Shown in pieces: positions 9,501 through 21,981 of a stretch of DNA of 64,000 bases (position 1 is the stretch's first letter; each line of letters begins with the position of its first letter). Position numbers and translations under genes: made by a program. Location: the NCBI GenBank assembly GCA_030062745.1, contig CP099846.1, positions 21,765,201-21,829,200 of the forward strand. Reading direction: 5' to 3'. The stretch comes from Capitulum mitella. Its lineage: Eukaryota > Arthropoda > Thecostraca > Pollicipedomorpha > Pollicipedidae. The notes under the pieces were generated by a model. That model was not told where the DNA came from. It searched no databases and saw only the letters and a program-made list of their open reading frames with translations.

Positions 9501-12500
9501 AAAGTGAACGATCAAGTCCTCCTCCGGGTGGCTGGGAACGAAGAAACTTGCGTGACTTTTTTATGTGCATTTTTTCTTCAGGAGGCTCCGCGGTGCTGCA
9601 TGTACAGGCTAATCATTTCAAACTGAGACGAGGCATTAGAATGAAACGGTGGTTCAATTTAATCAGCACGAAACCAGGGTGAGACGATATAACACGTCCG
9701 TGAGTAACATATAATGTCCAAAATTCATCGCAAGTAACAGTTTGTCGGCCCATATTGCTAACGGACGACAGCACGGATAAATGAAAAACGGCCTTGACTA
9801 ATGTGAGTCGAACTAATCCCTAGGCAATCGCCATGTTATCAGCGGTTGACGCAGGTCAGAACTGCTTGATCATCGCAGGATCAGAATAATCCGAGCATTA
9901 TTGGAATACACGAGAACCCGTGCATTCCAACAGAACGTGCATTCTACCATGCATTTGCATGTACTTGACGGAAACCTCCGTATCGCTGCAGTTCACGGAA
10001 CACCATTGAAACCCGCAGTTTCTCCGATCCAAGTGAAATCCCCGCCGAGACAAAGGATTCCGCCAGCGAAGCCACAACCGCCCGGTTGCATGACGCGGCC
10101 GGAAGGCGCCGACCGCACCGGCTCCTTTCCCGAGCCTGGTCTCCGGCGGCGGCCGCGGGCGCGACCTGTGACCCGCGGCGGGCGCGGCGCCCCGCCCGGC
10201 CGCCGGCCAGCGCGGCCGCGCCACGTGGAAAGTCGGCCGTGAAAACGGGGCAGCGGTGCGGCGCGAGGGCCGCCGGCCGCCGGCCGCCTTGCTGACCCGT
10301 GACCGACTGGGTAGAAAACCGGGCTCCTCGGTGGAGGTACGGGTCAGCGGGCAGCTTTTGACGCCATCGGAAATGATGGACTGTAGAAATGATGGAATGG
10401 ATTCACGAAGAGATAGGTAGACAAACTGCGGGAAGCAAAATGCCGTGATTAGCCGAGGAAGTATACAAAGGACGAGCGAAGATAGACATCGGTCGTCGTG
10501 CGCGTGGTGTCGCGCTTCAGCCGTCAGAAAGGCCGCAGAAGAAAGTTTCGGCTGTCCCTCATTTACACATGAATTGCGCTCGAGAGTAAACAAGCCCGGG
10601 ATCACCGCGCCGGGCGCGCCTATGCCGGCCGTGCTTTGATTCGCTGCGCCTGCGCCTGGGCGCGGAGCGAGAGCCGCGTGCCTCGTCGAGATCTTTATCT
10701 TGTCCCGGAATCAATCGACCGGTACGGACAGCGCGCGTCGCCGCTGCTCATCACGGCTGCGTTTGTGAGAGCGGGTTTGTATTCGTTCCCAGTCTCTGAG
10801 GAACTACGTGCAGCATGAATAGTGGTCTTCCTGGGTGCTGCAATGGAGCTTTCCATGTTGTTTTCGTCCTCTGTTATTTCGTGATGTTTTGCCTTTATGA
10901 CAAAGAATTAGATTTTAATGTGCATATTACATGGGTGCCGTGTTGCAAGTCACCCGTGACTATCGATGTTTTCTTCAGTGAGTGCTTTTATTTATCCTCT
11001 CTTTCTCTATTCCCGTGTCTACTCGTGGCCCACTATCTCAGTTTCATCCATGGGCGCAAGAAGGCCAGCTAGGGTCCATCATGGTGCTGAATGATTCGAC
11101 TGGTAGTTTTCATGTTTAGCTGTGTTATTTTGTGATGCTGTGCTTTTTCCATCTGTTCAAAGGCTTTTTACGCATTATCCTATTGTTTGTCTTCGCACTT
11201 TAAAACGATCTGATGTTACTCTGGCCGATTTCCTACTGGGTGCGTCTTTGTTGTCCTTTATCAAAAAGTGGCAAACAGTTATTGACTTATCGTTATCTCG
11301 TGTGCCCAGACTGCGTGTTGTCCGGCAAAGACAAATGGTTAAACAAGTAACGCCCACACCCCTTTGTTCTAACATACCTAAACAAAGCAAAAAACCCATC
11401 ATTATTCCTGATTCTATGGGAGATATTTGCAGAACCCAAGGCAAACAACAGCTCACCCATCCAGACCGAGAATCTCCGTTCCGACGAAGGCCGATTTGAA
11501 GATTGAGTGTTTGAAGATGCTGTCGAGCTTGGTCCTGTAGAAGCCGGCCTTGCGGACGTACTCGGCCGTGCTCGGGTCGGCCAGCTCGCGGGAGTAGCTG
11601 TCGCCGGAGGTCAGACGCAGCTGACCCCGGAACACCCTCAGGTCGTCGACCCGCAGCGACCTCAGCTGGTCCGACAGGACTGCGGGAAACAGACACAGCG
11701 CCGTGTCATCGCACAGAGCACAGACACCTGCGGCAGGGTGGGGAGCACCGTTAATGTTGCGGAACCACGACCGGTTCGTCGGCACTGGACAAAATTGTGA
11801 AAACAAAGCACGTTGGGAAACAGCAAGGCAAACCATATCAGCTGCCAAGAGCTACTAGATACTGCAATATAATTAAGACACACCATCCCCGACGTCAAGG
11901 CTGGCACTCTTGGCTCCCGTCACTAGGAGTGGTTAGGCCCTCACCAAACAACTGCGTTATCGTTATCGGTACAGGCCCAGGGCCAACTGGTTGTGACTTA
12001 TCGTAGAAACAGCGCCCGGTACTAATGACAGCTCAGATGAAGGATTGAATGACGCAAGAGTACAACATTTGAAGGGCTTGTAGATGTAAGTAAGAGTGCA
12101 ACATGTAAGGGCTTTTTCTTTGTAAATTCGGTCCGGACCTTCCTGAAGTGGACGGCGTTGGGATCAGGGTCCTTACGATGCAGAGCTTGTTGTGCAGACC
12201 CTGACGCCGCCGCCCAAATGAACCCAAATGTGGAGTATTTTTGCCCCAGGCAACGGACCGGATAATCCTGAGGGATCTTTTACGTGCCGTCAGAGCCACG
12301 GCACGGCCGCCCCGTGGTCCGGGTGACCTTTCCTGTTTCGGGTCAAACGGCGCTGGCTCCTTGTGAGTATCGGACCCACAGTGCCTACCACACAATTTCC
12401 AGTTTTCTTTAACTGTCAGAAGTCAAGAAAAGTCAAAAACATAGTAAATTGTCTGAACGATACAGTACAAAGTTCGGTTAGCGCAGCTGAAACCGACTGC

Positions 12501-15500
12501 CAAAATTACGATCGCCATCATGAGGTTCGGATTTTATGTCTGCCCTGTATAAACAGTCAACGATTTCCTACGGAAAGGACAGGGTTCACCATTTTGATTC
12601 CTGCATGGTGGCTGGTGCTGCGCGCGATGTATCATATTCACCGGCCTGTTTATCACACTTTGAAACGCTGTGACGGTTTGCGTGGGATATACTACACAGA
12701 CCGGGTCTCATTTTCTTGAGCCAGTGAAATCAGGTGATTGACGTCGTAGTGTCGGTAACGTACTACATTCGGCCATGTGTCTTCATCGCGGCCAAGACTA
12801 CGCCTGACTTGCGGCGAATGTCCGAACAAGGTAAACATACCCGAAATTAGGCGTAACCACGGGTAATCTCCGCCTTGAATTTACGCATAATTGGGTCGGG
12901 CGACCACCACCCATTTCGGGAATGCGACAGGGTCCATTTCGAAGCGACGCCAGTAGGTCACTGCGGGTGGATCCTCCAGTCATTTACACAGGCCGATGCT
13001 CTTTAAACTACAATGCGTAGCCGCCTTGGAGGCGTCACAAAGCAACGTGACTAGGCGCTGACCCAAGCCGGCAAAACGGACCGGAAGTGGAATTGCCGGG
13101 CCGTGGCCGGTCAAAGGTTACGCCTCACGATGACGGCGGCCCGGCGGCGGCGGCTTCGAGCCGCGCTCGGAGAAAGGCGGCAGCGGCGGCGGCGGTGGCG
13201 GCGACGGCGGCCGCGGTCCAGTGACCTGGCCTGACCTCGACTGGATCCGCTACTGCAAGAGGGCGTGACCGGACTTCGGCGGCCGGCCGACTTTTGAGGC
13301 CGGCCGTGAGCGGACCGGACAATGCGCGGACAAACGGCGGCGCGATGGGTCCGGTCGGAGAACAAAGCTGGCTCGCCGCGGCACAATGGCCCGCGCACAT
13401 GATGGTGGGGACGACGGGGAAAACGGATCGCAACGACGCGGTAAATTCCGAGCCTGGAGGTCGCAGACGTTTTGTTCCTCCGCTGCTTTGCGGAAAATGA
13501 AAACAGGGTATAATCAACTTACGATGTTCTTTTTGTGTGCCATGTATCTGCTCATTTATCCTGTGGAAAAATATAGATCACATGTTTTCGTGAGTCTTTT
13601 CAAAAAATGAGGACGAAATCCCAGCTAGAAAAGAAAAAGTACGTGCGTTTCCAAGAAACAAGTCTCATGAACTGAAACAAGCTGGCCAAAGAAAGCAAAT
13701 TCACGACATACAGATTATCCCCTATTGTCTCTCTCTGCCTCATTGCTACACCGCTGGTCATTGCAGCTTGCACTCTCCATTAAACTCCGTCACGTCCAAT
13801 TTCGCAAAACACCCAAAATTAGACATCATTACGCCACCCGTTGCAAACGTCTCACATCTCCGCAGAACAGGCCTGTGTTCACCAAAGCGCCGATCTGGCC
13901 CGCGAACCTCCCGAGTCGACCCCATAACTCACGGCATTCCACCGATCAAGCCGGCGAGACCCGGTGAAAAGGCCTGGGAGCCCGGCGAGGAGGCGTCCGG
14001 TATTCGAGCCCGCCTCAGGCCGTTGGCGTTCGTGGCGCGTGAGAGAGAGAGAGCGACGGGGGCCGGGGACACGCTGTCGCGAAGCTGGCGGTCGTCGCGG
14101 CAGTGAGCCGGCCGCAGAATCAGCAAGAGTCAGCCGACAGTCATCGTGACCACGCTGATGTCAAGTCACCGCCGCCAGCGCGTCGTCACGAGGACTAATC
14201 AGAGGACGATTAGCCGGTAGATAAAATGCGCAGAGCAAAACCGCCAAGGCAACTGGGAGACATTCTGGAGTGCGTTTACCGGAGGGACAAATATTTCGGC
14301 TCGGCATTTACGCATACTTATATCAGGCTTAACCAATGCGGTCTCAAGTGTTCCCGAAGATCATGTAGAACTATGCGCGTTTTATTGACAAAAATGCACT
14401 GATTGGCTTTCAATGAATAGTTTGGTAAACATGGAAATGACGTTCAAAAAAATATGCAGGGATAAAGAGTGGCACCGGATGTATGAATCGGAAAACGACC
14501 GGAATTCTACTGTTTATGAGTTCTTAGTAGTACTTTCTACTCCTTATTACTTTTTCCAAAAAACCTCAAAAGATACATCCGATACGGGACCGCCTTAGAA
14601 GGGGACAATGATGGTTGCGCACTGGAGTCTCTCACACCTGTTCCGGATAGGCCAGGTCATGTTCTCAAGACTTACCAGGGCCCCTACACCCAAGTTCTCT
14701 GAAGAGGAATCGGCAGCGGTTACTCCCGCATTGAAATCCCAGGTAGTTTTACGAGCACCATCAGGGACTTTCAGGACACCTTGAGAGTGTCGTAACACCT
14801 CAACCCTCGTCCCCATGATGCGAGACACCTTTAATAGCGTGATTCTCTGGAATCACGCGAAGCGCGATTCCAGCAACTACGCGAAGCAACTACAGCATCT
14901 ATAACTTTCAGCACCGGCAAAAGGTCGGCCTGATATATACACTCTCAGCACCACGGAAAAGATACCCACGCCCAGCAGACGCCCTGAAGACCAGGACGGC
15001 ACGTCCCAGACGGCGCCCGAGTCTGCGAGCAGTACTCACAGCCGAAATAGATGCCGGCCGCCGAGCCGAGGCCGACCATCAGCACGGAGAAGACTGCGCA
15101 GAACACGGCCAGCTTCGAGCACCCGCGCTCGCGCGTGAACGTGATGTCCGACGGCGCCGTGGACGTGGACGAGTTGGACGAGCGCGACCACGACGGCAGC
15201 GGCTTCTTCTGCTCCTGTGGACGCACGGCCGGGCGCTGCTGAACTCGGCAGAAAGCACAGGGTCCACGTGACCGGCTCGTACGCGTGAGATCGTGCTCCT
15301 GACACGGCGCATCTGGAACGAACTGTTCGGTACGCAAAAAATGTTCCAGTCGTGAAAACAGGCATGACGTGGACACCAAATCAGACGAAATCTAACAAGA
15401 AAAAGGACAAATGTAAAAATGTCTACGTCCACGTAAACTAAAGAAGCACGTCAGTGTGGGAAGGTAACTGATAGCCTTCCATAAATAACGTATAGGGCCG

Positions 15501-18500
15501 GGAGAGAAAGAGGGATGTCACAGGCGTTACACAGCTGATGAAGAAGCAGGTCTTAACATGAAAAGCATTATGCGTCGTAAAAGATATGGAGCAGAATAGC
15601 ATGGTTTTAATTATGTCTAAGTCTTTCAGAGGCAAGAAACGCCTTCATTTCGAGGGGCATGGACCGTTCCCGAAAGGCCGAACGTCTCGAGGGAAAACAT
15701 GCCAGTTGTGCCGCTCCCAATACTCAGTCTTTTAAGCTCTGATTTTTTCAGTGTGATGTAAAAACAATTCACTTATCTGAGACTCAATCTGTCTATGACA
15801 ATGCTGTATTTCGACCTTCCACCAGGTGGCGGTGTTACAAGCCCCGATGGCTTGCTGTGTGTTGCTGGAGCCAAGGAGACAGCGAAATTACAGCTTGGCT
15901 CCCATATTCGATAATAAGCGTCCATATTCGACTTCCAAAATAAAACATGTTTGTGTGTCGCCGAACTCTATATAACTTCTCTCCCTATGAAAAGGGCTAT
16001 TTGTTGTTTTTTTCAGTTACAAACCAGCCTTTATTTTCATGGGTGGTACGAAATCAAAGGCATTTGTGCCACACCGTGATGGTTCTTGTGTTCAGGCGCA
16101 TAAGAAAAGCCCATCTCCCACAATATCTATTGTTGTGAATTGTGAAAGAAAACGCTTTCACTCGTAACAGCACCAGTCGCATTTACTTTGTGCGATCTGT
16201 CCGTGTTGCGCGTGTGACGGTTGGGCCGCCATGCGCGCCGTTTTGTACAGCGTCACACGTGAGCGAGCGGCCACGGTTCCCCTGCAGGCTCCATCGCCGG
16301 CGTCACTCTCGAGACGTCACGCGCGGCGCTCGAGCGGCCGAAACGGCTCTGTTACGCCAGTAAAACACGTCAGGGCAGATATCCGGCGCCGGCAGACGCG
16401 CCCGCCTCCGCGCCGGAACGTTCAGCCGTCGTTAACCACGGCCAGCGGGCGACCGGCAATGTCTCACGATCTCATCGCGGCAGAGCCGGGTGAACTCAGC
16501 CTTCGCGGCTGTAACGACCCGGTGAGCGCTGCGGCCGCTTACCGGCAGAGCTGCTGGAGAACGCACGCGCCGCCGACTTCGCCCCCTTCACGCAGAGTGG
16601 ATGTCAACAGCTCCACCCTCCGCTGGCAGCACGATTGGCCGAGATATATTGCAGAATAACGTGACCAGCGGGCGGCCCGGTGTTGATTTGCCGCGCCAGG
16701 CCGAGCCGGCCGGTCACGGGCGCCCGCGTGACGTCAGGAGCGCGCTGGACCGGCGCTGCTCGCGGCCGCCTGCCGACACGTCGGCGTCCCGGCGTGACCC
16801 ACATACCCTCCCGGCGGCGGCGCGCCGGGCCGCGCGAGTTAGGCGGAGGCTGTCAATTACAGGCGTCTCTGGCGAGACGGGCCGGCGGGTGCGGTCGCGT
16901 CCTGATGCCCGTCCTCTCTCGATTCATACATAGCCGCGGACTTCAGGACGTGATGCCCAAAATTTTTTTAATGTTCATGAAGACCATGATCATAGGTTCC
17001 GCCGCGGGGAACGGAGAGTTGACCTTCGCTTTGAGCTATAGGTAATCAACATGAGACGATTTCCAACTTTTTTGCAATATTTTTCCATACGGCTGAACTC
17101 AAATTTTCAAAAAGTGGGGGCACTGGGCCCTTCACCCGTTTCCACACCTATGTGTCGATGCCACAGCTAATAAACTCATGGTACTCACCCCACCACTAAC
17201 CCCTTGTCCCTTATGCTTTGGCCCCTTTTTCAGGCGATAGGATCGTTTCGCTCCTGCTTCCGATTGCAATGTATTATAACATCGCCTTTGAAAATGTCGA
17301 GACAAAGGGTTGCGTTTTCCCTGCACTCAGTACCGTAAGAGATATGAGGCCAGACATGGCTCGAGTAAGGAAAATTGCTATGGCAAACAGGACTGAAAGA
17401 CAAAGACAATGCTGAACTTAGTGCGTCCACCTGCAAGGACTGCAGAAATATCTAAGCTGCGTTCCTGATCATTGATCAATCATGCGATGGCACACCACGA
17501 TATGAGAAAAGATCTCAGAATAGCTCGTGACATATTCACTGTACTGCAAAGATGGTTTGCACTGCAGGCTGCCAACACTAACATGACCTAATTGGCCATC
17601 TGATGAGCTACATCTTCATGTCCACGCGAGAACGTTGCGAAAAACTACCGAACCGTGAGCTCAGGCGATCTTATCAGAGATGGCATCAGCACGTGCTGCG
17701 GAACGACTCTGACCTCTTGGGACCAATGCACTCCCCCCTCCCTTCCCTTCCAAAGAGCCACGCCGTCCGCAACACATCAAGCTAAGTAGCACGGCTCTGC
17801 CGACGAACGATTCACACGGCCGGACAACCCATCACTCCTGTAATCAACAGTTGCGATCACTCGAGACTTCTGTCCCACGCTGCTTCCCGTCGGCGCACTG
17901 ACTGAGTCCGGCTTCCGGTGTGCCACTGACCTGCCGAGACCGCCGTGGGAACGGCCAGAGCGCCGGTCTGGGGTCACAGGGCCGGCGAATTGTCAGAGGG
18001 GCAGACTGGAGTTTACAGCACCGGTGAAAGGTCAGAGAGGCGGTGTGGGGGTTACAGGGCCGGCGAACGGTCAGAGGGACAGACTGGGAGTTTACAGCAC
18101 CGGTGAGCGGTCAGAGAGGCGGTGTGGGGGTCACAGGGCCGGCGAACGGTCAGAGGGACAGACTGGAGTTTACAGCACCGGTGAGCGGTCAGAGAGGCAG
18201 ACTGGAGTTTACAGGACCGGTGAGCGGTCAGAGAGGCGGTCTGGGGGTCACAGGGCCGGCGAACGGTCAGGGGGGCAGACTGGGGTTTATAGCACCGGTG
18301 AGCGGTCAGAGAGGCGGTGTGGGGGTTACAGGGCCGGCGAACGGTCAGAGGGACAGACTGGGGTTTACAGCACCGGTGAGCGGTCAGAGAGGCAGACTGG
18401 AGTTTACAGGACCGGTGAGCGGTCAGAGAGGCGAACTGGGGGTCACAGGGCCAGCGAAAGGTCAGATGGGCAGACTGGGGTTTATAGCACCGGTGAGCGG

Positions 18501-21500
18501 TCAGAGAGGCAGTGTGGGGGTTGCGGGATCGGTGAACGGTCAGAGCGACGGTCTGCTACAGGACCGGTGAACGGTCAGAGGGGCGGTGTGTTGCAGGGCC
18601 AGTGAACGGTTAGAGAGGAGATCTGCTGCAAGGCCGATGAACGGTCAGAGAGGAGGTCTGGAGTGTTGTAGAAGCGGTGAACGGTCATGGAAGCGGTCTG
18701 GGCCGATAAACGGTCAGAGCGCCAGTTCGAGGGTTTACGGCACCGGTGAACGGTTAGAGAGGCGGTATGGGGTTAACCGGGCCGATGAATGGTCAGAGGC
18801 GGTCTGAGGAGTTACAGGACCTGTGGACGGTTAGAGAGGCGGTCTGAGTGGAGCAGATGGTCAGGGACGCGCCCTGGGGGGTGCGGGCTCTAAAGACATC
18901 CGCCGAGGGCACTGAACCTTGCCAAATATTCGTGGGACTCTCATGTCTGGCAAAACCGCAGCAAAACCGTACAGCAAGCAAAAAAGGCGCTCCCGTGAAA
19001 TGCCAATAGAAAGCTGGATAAACAGTCTGCAATATGCAATCTACTCAAGGTCCCTCCTGTAAGCCAGTGTGCCTTGTTTAATTGTACTGCATGGATGAAT
19101 GTACATGCATGATGTATCAAATGACGTTTTCAAATTACGAAATCATACTTCAAACATCACCAACCCGCGACTTAAGAGATGGTTTCTCCAATCATCTACC
19201 CTTTTGGTTTCTCACCACGACTTCTCACATTTTCTGTACCCTTACCTAAACCTCACCGTTACCGCTGGGCAAAAAACTTAACCAGGTCATCATAGGACAA
19301 GCGCCTACTTGCTATGTCATAGTCTGAATCATAGTTGCTGTTTTCAAGCACATTTACCACTGCTACGTCCGTCCTATCCTTGCGACATGTCTTGCAGCGA
19401 GCTTCACCATCCCTGCTTAACACTGTTTCGCTTTGACGTAACCAGTGACGTCATCATCGTGCTTGGCAGCAAAAGACGCGTTTTTTGGTGTCCTTAACTG
19501 ACGGTCCTGATTTTGACTTGATTCTACGAAAACGACTTATTAAATCTCGAGATAGATGGCAGAGATGAAACTAAATGAATGGTGAGTGGCAAAATGCCGC
19601 AATAAATGCTGGGTTCATGGGCCAATTGATTGCTTTGTTTGGAACTAAATGGTTTGAGTAATAAGTGCCTCTGTTTATTGTACCGATTGTGTTCTCTGAC
19701 GAGTTTGTCTTCGACAGAAACGCATTACTGACAGACTTCAGACACTTGTTCGCAGGTTTCTAATTTTAGTTCCAAAACGCACTCTTCCTGTATGTTAAAA
19801 TACCTAGTGCCATGTTGCGTGATTTCAGCTATGCCTTCTGTCCAACTCCAATATACCAGGAGGATCTCCCATACAAAAGCGCGGAAAGGACTCTCTGCCA
19901 CGACAAAGGCAGCACCCTGCGCCGGATCTGGGGCCAGCCGACCCCCTGGAGTGTTAGTGCTGCTCGATAGCGTTGGCGGCCGCGGTCCTGACAGCTGACG
20001 GTAAATGGTCCGCCGACGAGTGCTCAGAGTAACGGCTCCTCGCGCGGCCATATGGTGAAGAGCTCACGTCACACCCAGGAAGACCCAGCACGTCGGCCGC
20101 GCCGGACAGCGCTGGCCTCGGCGTCCATTGCGTCGGCAGTGGGATGGCGCCGCAGAAAATAATTCCCTCTTTGTTCCTCTCGCAGGTGATTAATGGTTTG
20201 GTCTTCATTGGCTACCATTGATTACTTATTGATAGCGATCACCTTAGGGGAGCATGGAGTCATTTATTTGCTCGTTCGGAGGGCTCTCTGCCCTCTCTAT
20301 GTCTGCTCTGTCAGAAGGTCGTGAAATATGCCTCAGTTTATCGACCGGTACTAGCCGTTCACGAAGTGCATTAATTTGAGCGCACAGGGTGAAGGAAACC
20401 AACTCTCATCACACGGGCTAGGTCTCCAAGACACATACTCGGTTCCTAAGCCTGTTCTGGCGCATGACTTGTTTCCACGATGACACATCAAAACATTACT
20501 TCATGCCGTTCCTTGGCAGACGACAATCAATCCTTCTCGCGCAGACTGTACATGACAAATACAAATAGTGGATGCGGTCAGGTGGCGACCTCGACTCGCA
20601 TAAAGCAATACGCCATTGCACATTGAACAGTGAAGGACACATGAAACACCTGGATTACTGTGATGCGAAACAGTGATATTCTTGACTGGTTCACAACTTT
20701 CTTTTCTGGAATAAAACCGAACAGCCCTTAAGTGATGTCGTCGTCTTCTCATTTTCCGTCGAAAAACAGTTTTAAAAACTGTGCTTTGAAATCGATTTCC
20801 ATAATGTAGCCCTTGCTGGAAGTACGGATTTTGTTCTACGCTCCAATCTAGGTGGTTTGTTTGCCATCGTTCGTTTCATTCCTACCTTATAATCCTTCAA
20901 TATAACTAGGATGTCGGAACAAGGCAAGTGACCGGTTCAGACCTATTTTGGGGTCATATAAGGTCCAGTGAACACACACGACCCTGGAAAAGTTACTGAA
21001 TTATGTACCGCAAACCGAAGCCAAATCGGGTCATACTCCCAAAAAAAAGAAGCCAAAATGTAGTCCAAATCTACTATCTGGTTTACAAGCCTTCGAGAAT
21101 GAAGTCCAGCTCGATTGCCTGGCACGACCTGGTAGCATTTTTTGTTTTGGAAAAGATGAGGCAAGGCCGTAAGGTCATCCACGAAACATTTCGTGCTACT
21201 GATGCACGCCGTTCACCAGAAGCCTAAGATCTAGATATTACATGTAACATTCCTATTCGCGCTACTCATTTGACTTGCGATGTAGCGGTATCGTTCTGCG
21301 TAATTTTGAGGTGGGTTTGGTTTCACTTGGCGGGCTTCATTCAAAGCTAATTAAGACTACAAAACATTGAGGACTTATGAACTATATAGACGACTACATT
21401 GCACGTAAAACATATCCTGCAACAGTTACGAGCTCCCCCATTGGACCAGGCCCAGATCAGTTCCATAAAATCAGTATAGTAGGAGCACAAAGGAGAATCT

Positions 21501-21943
21501 AGTGCTAGGATGTGCTATCGACACCTCCATTGCATTGACTGAACCTGAAAGTTGGTTAAACACATAGTTTGACGAGAACTACGTCAAAATCAGATTGTTA
21601 ACTACCAGATGGAAACAGCATCACACCAAAACAAATGAAAGACAGAAAAGATCCGAGGAGAAGGCTGATTACGAAACTCAATAGATTCCTAATAGATCGG
21701 TAGCTCATGCTAATTCAAGGGAATCGATTATGATGATTTATGCAGAATCACGTTCCAAGGCATGTGCGTGTCCGGGTTTCGCCGTCTGTAAATAGCTAGC
21801 ACGAGAGCAACAATGGGGCTAAGTCCTCACAGCTCAGCGAGCGTGAAAACCAGACACGTTGCCTACTGAACACGTCTCAGAAGAGCAACGAAACGGACAA
21901 GGACCATCATGACTCAGTGGACGTACAAAACCCACAAGCGGCC

Positions 21944-21981
<38 letters not shown>

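Noticed and set aside
18024..18605. Repetitive ORFs of 175-193 codons on the plus strand
   Set aside because: Created by the 39-bp repeat period being a multiple of three; intronic and repeated in more than one frame.
17992..18850. CRISPR-like regular repeats
   Set aside because: Repeat and spacer both recur, units are contiguous, and the genome is eukaryotic; these are minisatellites.
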